DNA of 16,133 nt from the NCBI GenBank assembly GCA_044340865.1, contig JBIISW010000045.1, positions 1-16,133 on the forward strand. The letters are read 5' to 3'. The stretch comes from UBA4416 sp044340865 (GTDB taxonomy: Bacteria; Bacteroidota; Bacteroidia; B-17B0; Aurantibacillaceae). The first letter of the stretch is position 1. Every line of letters begins with the position of its first letter. The position numbers were made by a program, and so were the translations under genes. The notes below the pieces were generated by a model that did not search any database, was not told where the DNA came from, and saw only the letters and a program-made list of their open reading frames with translations. Shown here in pieces: positions 7,684 through 14,972 of the stretch.

Positions 7684-8340
7684 ATGAAAAAATACTATTT
7701 ACTTTCTTTGCTTTTGGTTATGTTACTTTTTCAAAATTGTAAGAAAAAATTTTTTCAAAGAGAAAAGTTTACTGTTACAGGTAGAATTTATAAAAACTGT
7801 AACGAAGTAGCTGCAAATACAACCTTTTATTTTGTATTCGATTCGAATTATCCATTCAAAACAGATGCTCCTATTTTATTTACAACCGACGGTAATGGAT
7901 TTTTTAGTCAAGAGTTTGAAAAACGTAAAAATGATATGGTCTCTATTTCATCAAGCGTCCAAAGAAATAAAAATTTTTATAGATTTAAATTAAATAATGA
8001 GCCCTTTGATATAGGTATAATAAAACAAAGTGTTTCTAGCCAACTTGTAATAAAACTAAAAACGAATCATTTTATATCAAATTTAGATACCATAAAATAT
8101 GTGTTTCAATACGGAAATTTTAAAACGCCGATATATGGCCCAATAACAAAAGATACAATTATTGCCACACATGCGATGTGGTTTGACTTAGACAAATATA
8201 GTAATGATCCAACTGATGGTGAAGATGAAATACTTTGGTGGAATTTTGGCATGACTAACTCAACTAATCAAACTCAAGTAAATTATACAATACATGGTTG
8301 TGCTTCAGTTGCAGATACGGCTTATATTATTGTTCCTTAA
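7684..8340 (+). CDS. Hypothetical lipoprotein
   Basis: A 218-residue protein I cannot place in a named family. Residues 1-18 are a lipoprotein signal with lipobox FQNC; Cys19 is followed by three lysines. After the tether comes a segment resembling carboxypeptidase-regulatory/Ig-like modules: FTVTGRIYKNC (29-39), then TTDGNGFF (67-74), the usual 'TD.nG.F' turn. The C-terminal third is rich in aromatic and polar residues (EILWWNFGM, VNYTIHGC) without catalytic motifs. It is separated from the operon before it by 114 bases and followed by 193 bases, so it is probably transcribed alone. The product should be anchored in the outer or inner membrane facing the periplasm. Confidence 0.7.
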   Translation: MKKYYLLSLLLVMLLFQNCKKKFFQREKFTVTGRIYKNCNEVAANTTFYFVFDSNYPFKTDAPILFTTDGNGFFSQEFEKRKNDMVSISSSVQRNKNFYRFKLNNEPFDIGIIKQSVSSQLVIKLKTNHFISNLDTIKYVFQYGNFKTPIYGPITKDTIIATHAMWFDLDKYSNDPTDGEDEILWWNFGMTNSTNQTQVNYTIHGCASVADTAYIIVP

Positions 8341-8533
8341 AAATTAAATATTAGATAAAATTAGCGTCATGAAAATGTACTACTAACTTTCTGTGTCTAC
8401 TACAACCTGTTTTTTGTATGAAGTTATTATCAGTAAAGTTTAGTTTCTTTTTTTTATCATTTTTGCTAACACATTAGATTTCTTGTCAATTTCTTTAATT
8501 TTTTGTAAATTTGTTTCTTAAAATTGGTTTAAA
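8341..8533. other. 193-base intergenic region before the toxin-antitoxin pair
   Basis: AT-rich spacer. It holds the antitoxin promoter near its 3' end, and at 8369-8392 a 24-base stretch identical at 20 positions to the first 24 bases of the lipoprotein gene just upstream. There it is broken by a TAA in the sixth codon. No intact open frame is seen. Confidence 0.5.
8483..8513 (+). promoter_or_regulatory. Bacteroidota-type promoter of the toxin-antitoxin operon
   Basis: TTG at 8483-8485 is separated by 20 bases from TAAATTTG at 8506-8513. This matches the Bacteroidota sigma-ABfr layout (-33 TTTG/TTG, 19-21 base spacer, -7 TAnnTTTG). Transcription would begin near 8518, leaving a leader of about 15 bases before the ATG at 8534. 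It is the best promoter match I found in the window. Confidence 0.6.
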
Positions 8534-8764
8534 ATGACAGCAATCGCCATAAAAAAACAGGTTGATAATTATCTCCCACTTTTATCTGATAAACAGCAGG
8601 CATTAATTCTTGAAATGATTAAGAGTTTTTTAAATGTAGATAAAGATTCTAAAAGAATTAGCCGAAAGCAATATAATAAAGAGTTGAATGATGCTGTAGC
8701 TAATATTGAGAAAGGTAATTTTGTTACTCACAAAGATGCTCTCAAGGAATTATCTAAATGGTAA
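8534..8764 (+). CDS. Antitoxin-like protein of a type II toxin-antitoxin pair
   Basis: A 76-residue acidic/basic mixed, mostly helical small protein immediately before a RelE/ParE-type toxin. Its stop overlaps the toxin's ATG by 7 bases, the classic coupled arrangement in which the antitoxin is made first. The N-terminal half (VDNYLPLLSDKQQALILEMIKSFL) predicts one long helix-turn-helix-like pair, and the C-terminal half (ISRKQYNKELNDAVANIEKGNF...LKELSKW) a helix that could wrap the toxin. I see no clear ribbon-helix-helix, Xre-HTH, AbrB or Phd/YefM signature, so its family and whether it binds DNA are open. The antitoxin role is inferred from position. Confidence 0.7.
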   Translation: MTAIAIKKQVDNYLPLLSDKQQALILEMIKSFLNVDKDSKRISRKQYNKELNDAVANIEKGNFVTHKDALKELSKW

Positions 8765-9072
8765 AATCATCATCTTTCAAAATTGTGTGGGAAAGAAAAG
8801 CTCTTGACAACTTCAAAGATATTCTGACTTACCTAGACAAACAAAATGTTCAAGCTTCAAAAATTGTTAAATCCGCTATTGTTACAAGGCTTGATACAAT
8901 TAAAACCAATCCACTAATTACTGAGGTAGATAAATTAAAAGATTCACCAAATAAAGATTTTCGAGCTTTCGTGGTTTATAGTTATCGTGTAACCTACCAA
9001 GTTAAAAATGAAATTCAAGAAATAAGAATTTTAAGAATTAGACACACTAGTAGAGAACCACTTGGCTATTAA
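8758..9072 (+). CDS. RelE/ParE-family toxin
   Basis: A 104-residue toxin candidate of the RelE/ParE superfamily. Members either cleave mRNA on the ribosome (RelE) or block gyrase (ParE). Visible family features are an N-terminal strand and helix pair, IVWERKALDNFKDILTYL (9-26), then ARLxxI/NP (RLDTIKTNPL), the paired strands FRAFVVYSYRVTYQV (68-82), and the closing strand ILRIRHTSREP (91-101) with conserved Arg and His. Canonical RelE catalytic residues cannot be assigned with confidence, and the closing motif is common to both branches, so the target is undecided. It begins with ATG at 8758, overlapping the antitoxin stop as ATGGTAA. Confidence 0.88.
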   Translation: MVKSSSFKIVWERKALDNFKDILTYLDKQNVQASKIVKSAIVTRLDTIKTNPLITEVDKLKDSPNKDFRAFVVYSYRVTYQVKNEIQEIRILRIRHTSREPLGY

Positions 9073-9092
9073 TAATAAATACACTATTATTA
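9070..9092 (+). terminator. AT-only hairpin at the toxin stop codon
   Basis: TAATAATA (9070-9077) pairs with TATTATTA (9085-9092) around a 7-base loop; the left arm includes the toxin stop. The stem is all A-T and no T-run follows, so it would be weak. Confidence 0.25.
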
Positions 9093-9227
9093 GAGTAAAA
9101 TTTTAGTTATAGCAAATGTATTTATCTGCTCGGCTTTAATGTCTTATTGCTATTTTTTAGTAAACAAAAATTATTGAAATTATTAATTTGTTTTGTGATT
9201 ACAATTAACGTTACAGAAAATTATGGA

Positions 9228-9245
9228 TAGTATCATTTGATACTA
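9228..9245. repeat. 18-base palindrome between convergent genes
   Basis: TAGTATCA (9228-9235) and TGATACTA (9238-9245) are perfect reverse complements around TT. It sits 9 bases beyond the stop of the acetyltransferase gene, in the convergent spacer shared with the toxin gene. It could be part of a bidirectional terminator, though neither side has a T-run, or a binding site for a dimeric regulator. Confidence 0.45.
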
Positions 9246-9254
9246 ACAAAACAT

Positions 9255-9812
9255 TTATCCTTTAATTACGCGTTCCTTAATTTTTACAGCAGGATTTCCT
9301 TGGTAAATAGCCCAAGACTCTAGGTTTTTAGACGCAACACTATTAACCGTTAGTACAGAATGATTTCCTATGGTTACACCAGGACAAACTACGGATTTTG
9401 CACCAATCCAAACGCCTTCCTCAAGTGTAATGTCTTTCACGATTAAGTCAAAGGTTGTTTTCGAATAATCATGATTACCGCACAACAACATGGCGCCTTG
9501 CGAAATACAACAATGATTGTTGATGGTTACTCGTGATAAATTATCAATCCACACCCCTTCGCCAATCCACACATGGTTTCCTATGGTTAAATGCCAAGGG
9601 TATTTAATATTGACGTTGGGTTTTATGGTCACTGATGTTCCAATGCTGGCTCCAAATAAACGCAATAAAAATACTTTGAAAGAACTAAAAGGAAAGGCAG
9701 AATGAATAAAAATAGCATTTACAAAATACCAACATGCATTTTTAAGCAAAGAACCACCAGTCTTATACCAATCATTATTGTATTTTGATAAATCTGTTTT
9801 ATTTGTTGACAT
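9255..9812 (-). CDS. wcaF: WcaF-family hexapeptide-repeat acetyltransferase
   Basis: A 185-residue left-handed beta-helix acyltransferase that would transfer acetyl from acetyl-CoA to a sugar, usually in extracellular polysaccharide or lipopolysaccharide building. Residues 45-56 (FKVFLLRLFGAS) and the helix coils from about 57 to 160 (IGTSVTIKPNVNI, IGNHVWIGEGVWID, GVWIGAKSVVCPGVTIG) are typical of WcaF. His114 in the CGNHDYS loop is the expected catalytic base. The C-terminus YQGNPAVKIKER is the usual end of the family. No glycosyltransferase or other polysaccharide gene is nearby, so the acceptor is unknown. The ATG at 9810-9812 is one base after the stop of the preceding gene, which implies coupling. 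Confidence 0.88.
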   Translation of the reverse strand: MSTNKTDLSKYNNDWYKTGGSLLKNACWYFVNAIFIHSAFPFSSFKVFLLRLFGASIGTSVTIKPNVNIKYPWHLTIGNHVWIGEGVWIDNLSRVTINNHCCISQGAMLLCGNHDYSKTTFDLIVKDITLEEGVWIGAKSVVCPGVTIGNHSVLTVNSVASKNLESWAIYQGNPAVKIKERVIKG

Positions 9813-9813
9813 A

Positions 9814-10215
9814 TTATTTTACGGTGTCGCACTGACACGTTAATGTTTTATTCAACAGCGTAATATCATCAATGTATGTGATAGAATCTCTATCTTCGAC
9901 AGTCATCTTATAATCAACTGGAGTAGTTTCTTTGGCTTCTAAAACATATAGTCCATAAGGTTCTTTATGCACTTCACTTAAACTATAATTGACTTCAAAC
10001 TTTTTTAGGTTTAATTTAAATCTAGATTCAGTTTGTTTTAAGCAATTTAGTTTACACAAGGCTTTGTTACCTAATTGCAGGCGTTGAAATTGAAGTTCTT
10101 GCATTTTTAATTCATTAGGACTCGTGCATCCTTTTTTATTGATGATGAAAAATAAAATGATACAGCCTGGAATAAATCCTACTAGAAAAAAACGAAAGCG
10201 TTGCCAAAAGTTCAT
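9814..10215 (-). CDS. Small membrane-anchored protein (DUF4258-like)
   Basis: A 133-residue protein with one membrane-spanning segment (about 8-26, FFLVGFIPGCIILFFII) and a short cytosolic start containing basic residues (WQRFR), so the rest probably faces the periplasm. Cysteines occur at several positions, including LCKLNC and a final CQCDTVK. The segment KFEVNYSLSEVHKEPYGLYVLEA resembles the 'G.VdF..S....P...Y.le' core of Bacteroidota proteins I know as DUF4258, but the match is from memory and partial. The gene lies between the alanine-dehydrogenase-family gene (36-base gap) and the acetyltransferase (1-base gap). No function is assigned. Confidence 0.6.
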   Translation of the reverse strand: MNFWQRFRFFLVGFIPGCIILFFIINKKGCTSPNELKMQELQFQRLQLGNKALCKLNCLKQTESRFKLNLKKFEVNYSLSEVHKEPYGLYVLEAKETTPVDYKMTVEDRDSITYIDDITLLNKTLTCQCDTVK

Positions 10216-10251
10216 GATGTTGGTTGTTGTGATTAATAATTTATATTTTGA

Positions 10252-11469
10252 TTACATAGCAGCCATTAATAAATTAATGTCTTTAAATGGTAAGTTAAAT
10301 GTTTCGCCTAAATATTGATTGGTTAAAATGCCATTGTACACATAAACGCCATTTCTAACGCCGGCATCTTTTCTTACAATGCTATCAAAACCACCTTCAT
10401 CGCCCATGCTCATTAAAATTTGTTGAAAGATATTACTAAAGGCATAGGAGGCAGTTCTGGCTACGCGCGAAGGGATATTAGGTACACAATAATGAATAAC
10501 ACCATGTTTTCTAAATACGGGTTTCGTATGATTAGTCACATCCGATGTTTCAAAAACACCACCTTGGTCGATACTCACATCAATAATAACCGAACCCGTT
10601 TTCATTTCCGAAACCATCGTTTCAGTTACAATACAAGGCGTTCTTCCTTTCGCCGCTCTCAATGCACCAATCACAACATCCGCTGTTTTTAAATGTTTTT
10701 CTAACACTTTTGGAACAATCACAGAAGTAAAAATTCGCGTTCCTAATTGGCTTTGTAATCTTCGTAATCGCGATGTTGAATTATCAAAAACTTTAACTGT
10801 TGCACCTAATCCCAAAGCCGCGCGAGCCGCAAATTCTCCAACCGTTCCAGCTCCAATAATGACAACTTCAGTTGGCGAAACACCGCTAATACCACCTAAT
10901 ATGGAACCAACACCATGATTGGCATTGCTTAATAATTCGGCCGCAATTAAGATGGATGTACCTCCAGCAATTTCTCCCATGGCTCTGATCACAGGAAAAA
11001 TACCCGCATCGTCTGTAATCATGTCATAGGCGACACAATTTAATTTTTTGGCAATTAATTTTTTTAAAAAATCTTCAGGCTGAACAGTTAATTGAAGCGA
11101 AGAAAATAAGGTTTGCCTTGTTTGCATGCATTCAATTTCTTCTAGAGTAGGAGGGGCGATTTTTAAAATGATATCCGCTTTATAAACTTCTTTGGCAGAG
11201 TATACAATTTCTGCACCAGCTTCACTGTAATCTGTATCTTCAAAATGGGCTGCGCTTCCAGCTCCTGTTTCTATTACAATACGATGTCCGTTATTTATAA
11301 GTAAAGCAACAGCGTCAGGAACTAATGGCACTCTGTTTTCTTGAAAGGCCATTTCTTTTGGAATACCAATGTATAACTTTCCTTTTTTTCTTGCTACTTC
11401 AAGCATTTCCTCTTGAGGTGCATAACCACCTTTTGTGAGAGAAAATAAAACATCTTTAGACATGACCAT
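10252..11469 (-). CDS. ald: Alanine dehydrogenase / transhydrogenase-alpha family protein
   Basis: A 405-residue NAD-dependent dehydrogenase of the AlaDH/PntAA family, which would convert L-alanine to pyruvate and ammonia. From the ATG at 11469 it has IGIPKE and the substrate-region Arg46, Lys103 in LKIAPP, the Rossmann motif GAGTVG (206-211) and VSIDQGG with Asp301, a catalytic-type Asp in AlaDH. The position of the usual catalytic His (in '..YLHLA') reads SLQLT, with Gln126. I recall the same Gln in other Bacteroidota members, so it looks lineage-typical, but it leaves the exact reaction in doubt. An alternative ATG is at 11463; an upstream TTG at 11478 is less likely. A TATATTTG box (11476-11483, minus) matches the -7 consensus but lacks a -33 partner. 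Confidence 0.85.
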   Translation of the reverse strand: MVMSKDVLFSLTKGGYAPQEEMLEVARKKGKLYIGIPKEMAFQENRVPLVPDAVALLINNGHRIVIETGAGSAAHFEDTDYSEAGAEIVYSAKEVYKADIILKIAPPTLEEIECMQTRQTLFSSLQLTVQPEDFLKKLIAKKLNCVAYDMITDDAGIFPVIRAMGEIAGGTSILIAAELLSNANHGVGSILGGISGVSPTEVVIIGAGTVGEFAARAALGLGATVKVFDNSTSRLRRLQSQLGTRIFTSVIVPKVLEKHLKTADVVIGALRAAKGRTPCIVTETMVSEMKTGSVIIDVSIDQGGVFETSDVTNHTKPVFRKHGVIHYCVPNIPSRVARTASYAFSNIFQQILMSMGDEGGFDSIVRKDAGVRNGVYVYNGILTNQYLGETFNLPFKDINLLMAAM

Positions 11470-11486
11470 AATTTGCAAATATAAAA

Positions 11487-12203
11487 TTAATAACTTGGAC
11501 CGTGATATCGTGGCGCGTTACAATCATCAATGGATGATTTTTTGGGACGATACATAATTCCTATGCGTAATTCAAACGTTCTATTTGTATGCGTAACGTT
11601 ATTTACTTTTAATTTCAAAACATCTGGGTTATAATGCATTTCGATAAATGGTTTGAATTTACCATAGGTTACAAATTCATAGCCAATAGCCACATCAGGA
11701 GTTACCGTTATTTTTCGAACAGATCCTGCAACAGCCGAATAAGCCGTAATGGTGCGAAGTAAATTATATTCTAATCTTGCACCCATCATTAAGTAAGGAG
11801 TGCCTCTATAACCTTCGTTAAAAATAATTTTAGCAAAGTTGTTCCATTGTAAGTTTGAATATTTATTTACTGTTCTACTGCCTCTTTCTGCTGGCCATGG
11901 AACAATTAAAGGACGTTCAACAGCTCCTTTATTACAATATTCAAATTCTGTTTGCCATCTAAAATGATCGTATTTAAGGAACTCAGCTACAATTCCTGCA
12001 CTCCAGCTAAATCTTTCTGCCGAGCGATGCGAAGGAGCAGGTGAGGTATGCGCGAAAAAAAAACTATCAGTTGCTAAACTATTTACGTAATGGTGGCTAG
12101 ACATTGTTCCACCCGCAAAAATTCCTATGCCTCTAAAAAATTGTGCATGAGAATGTAAGGCAATGACGAAAAAAGCTAAACTGATAATTGTTTTTTTTAT
12201 CAT
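11487..12203 (-). CDS. Outer-membrane beta-barrel protein
   Basis: A 238-residue exported protein. Residues 1-20 are a signal peptide (ends SHAQ). The rest alternates short turns with amphipathic strands of 8-12 residues (RWQTEFEYC, YLMMGARLEYNL, PDVAIGYEFV, FKPFIEMHYN, FELRIGIMYR), the pattern of an eight- to ten-stranded Bacteroidota outer-membrane barrel (PF13568-like). A hydrophilic tail of about 20 residues follows the last strand. No ligand or enzymatic role can be read from it. It starts 5 bases after fabD's stop and is followed 17 bases later by the alanine-dehydrogenase-family gene. Confidence 0.78.
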   Translation of the reverse strand: MIKKTIISLAFFVIALHSHAQFFRGIGIFAGGTMSSHHYVNSLATDSFFFAHTSPAPSHRSAERFSWSAGIVAEFLKYDHFRWQTEFEYCNKGAVERPLIVPWPAERGSRTVNKYSNLQWNNFAKIIFNEGYRGTPYLMMGARLEYNLLRTITAYSAVAGSVRKITVTPDVAIGYEFVTYGKFKPFIEMHYNPDVLKLKVNNVTHTNRTFELRIGIMYRPKKSSIDDCNAPRYHGPSY

Positions 12204-12208
12204 GGTGT

Positions 12209-13096
12209 TTATGCGCTAATTGTTTCTATCGATGGATTCACTTTTTTTACTAAGCCTTGTAATACTTTACCAGGACCAACTTCAGTAAAATGTGTGGCGC
12301 CATCGGCAATCATTTGTGTAACTGTTTGCGTCCATTTGACAGGAGCGGTTAATTGTAAAATTAAATTTTTCTTTATCTCCTCAGGATTTGAAATAGCACT
12401 TGCTGTTACATTTTGGTAAACAGGACAAATAGGGTTATTAAATGTTGTATTATTAATAGCTGCTTCTAATTCAATACGTGCAGGCTCCATTAATGGTGAG
12501 TGAAAAGCACCACCAACAGGCAATACTAAGGCACGCTTAGCGCCAGCTGCTTTCAATTTTTCGCAAGCTATTGTGATGCCTTCAATAGATCCCGAAATAA
12601 CTAATTGGCCTGGGCAATTGTAATTAGCTGCAACAACGATGTTTCCAGCATCAGTTATTTCTTTACAAATGGTTTCAATAATAGTGTCATCTAAATTTAA
12701 TACAGCTGCCATAGTTGATGGTTGTAATTCGCAGGCTTTTTGCATGGCTTGAGCTCTTTTTGAAACTAAGGTTAAGGCACTTTCGAAACTTAATGTTTTG
12801 TTGGCTACTAAGGCCGAAAATTCACCTAATGAATGCCCTGCCACCATATCAGGAATAAAAGTTTCACCTAACGATAAAGCTAAAACAACAGAATGTAAAA
12901 ACACGGCTGGTTGTGTCACATTTGTTTGTTTCAAGGCTTCATCGGTGCCAGAAAACATAATGTCTGTGATGTTAAATCCTAAAATATCGTTGGCTTGATG
13001 AAATAGTTTTTTAGCTATTTCAGAGTTTTCATATAAATCTTTACCCATTCCGGAAAATTGAGAACCCTGACCTGGAAATACGAATGCTTTTTTCAT
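12209..13096 (-). CDS. fabD: Malonyl-CoA:acyl carrier protein transacylase FabD
   Basis: FabD moves malonyl from coenzyme A to acyl carrier protein to feed fatty-acid elongation in the cytoplasm. The protein has 295 residues, normal for the family. It shows FPGQGSQ (7-13), the nucleophile elbow GHSLGEFSAL (87-96) with Ser89, Arg114 in the SKRAQAMQ helix, and His199 in VGGAFHSPLM (194-203), giving the Ser-His pair. EVGPGKVLQGLVKK near the end is also typical. It is not next to fabH, fabG or acpP, but begins a run of five minus-strand genes. The ATG is clear; a TATCTTTA sequence (13122-13129, minus) is a poor -7 candidate. Confidence 0.96.
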   Translation of the reverse strand: MKKAFVFPGQGSQFSGMGKDLYENSEIAKKLFHQANDILGFNITDIMFSGTDEALKQTNVTQPAVFLHSVVLALSLGETFIPDMVAGHSLGEFSALVANKTLSFESALTLVSKRAQAMQKACELQPSTMAAVLNLDDTIIETICKEITDAGNIVVAANYNCPGQLVISGSIEGITIACEKLKAAGAKRALVLPVGGAFHSPLMEPARIELEAAINNTTFNNPICPVYQNVTASAISNPEEIKKNLILQLTAPVKWTQTVTQMIADGATHFTEVGPGKVLQGLVKKVNPSIETISA

Positions 13097-13221
13097 GAAA
13101 TAAAATTGTTTTGTTTAGTTATAAAGATAGAGTAAAATTAGCAGAAATTATAAGGTATTCGGTTTGAGTTTTAATTAGTGTGCTGTTTAAAACATGCCTA
13201 TTTAATTTCATGAGTTAATAA

Positions 13222-14796
13222 TTAGTTTTTTTGAACTGATTTTAAGTTTAATAAATTCATAGGGTTTGGTGTAAACCCTGAAATGTTTTTATGCACTAAT
13301 CGAATTGATTGATCGTAATAAAGAGGAACGATAGGAGCTTCTTCAATCAATAGCTGATCCATTTTTTGATATAAGGCATTCTTTGTTTCTCCAGCTTGTT
13401 CTTTTATAGCTAATTCGAATAAGTGATCGAATTCTGCGTTTTTAAAGTGTGTGAAATTAAATCCTAATGGCGCAAAGTTTTTACTGTAAAATAAACTCAT
13501 GAAATTTTCTTCATCAGCATAATCTCCAACCCACGCTTTTTTATAAAAATTATATTCGCAGTTAGACACTGATTGTTTTAAAACAGAGGCTTTATCGACA
13601 CTGATATTTATTTTGATATTATTTTCAGCTAATTGAGATTGAATAAATTCGGCTAATAATTGTCTAACTTTTTCTGGATTATACTCGTATCCTTTCACAA
13701 TGTTTTGATTGTAAGAAGGCAATTGAACAGGTATAAATCCAGCAATAGCAGGAAATCCAATGTTGTTTCTGAAATACTTAATTAATTTCACACGATCAAA
13801 CCCATAATTGATTGCTTTTCGAATGGCTTTTAATTTTAAGGGTGATGATTGAACAATAGGCATGTTTTCATCAATTAAAATGCCTAAATAATCTGTTTTT
13901 AAAAAGGCTTGTTTTTGCAAATTAAATTTGGCCGCATAGATTGATTTTAACTGTCCGTTTTTATCAAGCACTTCATTTATGTTAAAGGCATCAGCGCCAC
14001 TTAACATATCGTATTTTCCATTTAATAATTCCATAAAGGCTGTTTCTCTATCTTTCACAAATGAAACGGTAACAGCATCTAAATAAGGCAATCGTTTTGT
14101 GCCTTCAAATTCAAAGTAATGGTCATTTTTAAGCATAACTAATTTTGTTCCTTCTTCCCACATCTTAAAAACAAAAGGTCCAGTTCCAACTGGATTTTTT
14201 CTAAAATCTCTGCCGTAAAATTCAATGGCTTCGGATGGTATAACAGAAAAGTACTTCATCGTTAAAATACTTAAGAATGGACTAAACGGCGCTTTTAATT
14301 GTATCCTAAACGTTGTATCATTTATGGCTAAGAAACCTTTGTAATGTGTTTTTTCACTCTTATCAATGTTATCTAAAAGAGTTAATGCACTGCTCACTTG
14401 TGTATCGTATAATCTATTAAAAGAAAACACAAAGTCTTGTGCTGAAATTTTTCTTCCTTTTTCATTTTTAAAACACGGATTATCATGAAAATACACATCA
14501 TTTCTTAATGTAAATGTGTAAGTTAATCCATCCTCACTAATTGTCCAATATTTAGCAATACATGGTTTTACGTTTAAGGAATCATCCATCTGAACCAAAC
14601 CATTAAATAATAAATTGATTGGCCAAATGATTTCAAGGTTACTTGCCATGGCAGGATCTAAACTCGTAATGCCGGCCATTTCGTTGTAATTAAAAACGCG
14701 TCTGTGTTCATCATGCTCTGCCTGATCCTTACAATTTGTAAGAATCATCATGGTTAAAAAACTAAATAGCAGTGTGTTTTTAATTGAAGAGAACAT
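13222..14796 (-). CDS. Family-5 (peptide-type) ABC substrate-binding lipoprotein
   Basis: A 524-residue lipoprotein of the SBP_bac_5 (OppA/DppA) family, expected to bind peptides or similar solutes outside the inner membrane. The signal ends in lipobox LTNC with Cys22. Family landmarks are LDPAMAS (46-52), IAKYWTISEDGLTYTFTLR (80-98), FHDNPCF, NPVGTGPFVF (201-210) and YSKNFAPLGFNFTHF (437-451). Between YNPEKVRQLLAE (372-383) and FIQSQLAENNI (384-394) about 25 residues that I would expect in this lineage (a 'tn..Y.d.cE' segment) are missing, in frame. No permease or ATPase genes adjoin, as is common for these proteins in Bacteroidota. It is divergent from recR. Confidence 0.9.
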   Translation of the reverse strand: MFSSIKNTLLFSFLTMMILTNCKDQAEHDEHRRVFNYNEMAGITSLDPAMASNLEIIWPINLLFNGLVQMDDSLNVKPCIAKYWTISEDGLTYTFTLRNDVYFHDNPCFKNEKGRKISAQDFVFSFNRLYDTQVSSALTLLDNIDKSEKTHYKGFLAINDTTFRIQLKAPFSPFLSILTMKYFSVIPSEAIEFYGRDFRKNPVGTGPFVFKMWEEGTKLVMLKNDHYFEFEGTKRLPYLDAVTVSFVKDRETAFMELLNGKYDMLSGADAFNINEVLDKNGQLKSIYAAKFNLQKQAFLKTDYLGILIDENMPIVQSSPLKLKAIRKAINYGFDRVKLIKYFRNNIGFPAIAGFIPVQLPSYNQNIVKGYEYNPEKVRQLLAEFIQSQLAENNIKINISVDKASVLKQSVSNCEYNFYKKAWVGDYADEENFMSLFYSKNFAPLGFNFTHFKNAEFDHLFELAIKEQAGETKNALYQKMDQLLIEEAPIVPLYYDQSIRLVHKNISGFTPNPMNLLNLKSVQKN

Positions 14797-14972
14797 GTTT
14801 TTTAATGTTTATGAGTCATATCAATATTATGAATTATGCCTGAATATTTAAAAAAGTATTTAAACAGTTTTACACAATACGATGTCAATTCTGTTTTAAT
14901 TTTATAATTTAACATGCTGTTATCAAATCCATTTAATTAAGGATTTAAACACAAAAAATAATTGTATCATAG
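14797..14972. promoter_or_regulatory. Divergent spacer between the substrate-binding protein gene and recR
   Basis: These 176 AT-rich bases must carry start signals for two genes reading away from each other. I found no full TAnnTTTG box on either strand and no strong hairpin; the regulatory role is inferred only from gene orientation. Confidence 0.35.

Noticed and set aside
9109..9153. Terminator after the toxin formed by ATAGCAA and TTGCTAT, followed by a T-run
   Set aside because: The stem is only 7 bp and the loop about 31 bases, so a stable hairpin is unlikely.
10420..10692. Plus-strand open frame antisense to the alanine-dehydrogenase-family gene
   Set aside because: Composition (many Arg, Asn, Thr without domain features) is that of a shadow frame; the minus-strand gene has clear family motifs throughout.
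11470..11478. TTG at 11478 as the start of the alanine-dehydrogenase-family gene
   Set aside because: Two in-frame ATGs at 11469 and 11463 lie just inside and before all conserved sequence, so the TTG is unnecessary here, unlike in the helicase and sorting-domain genes.
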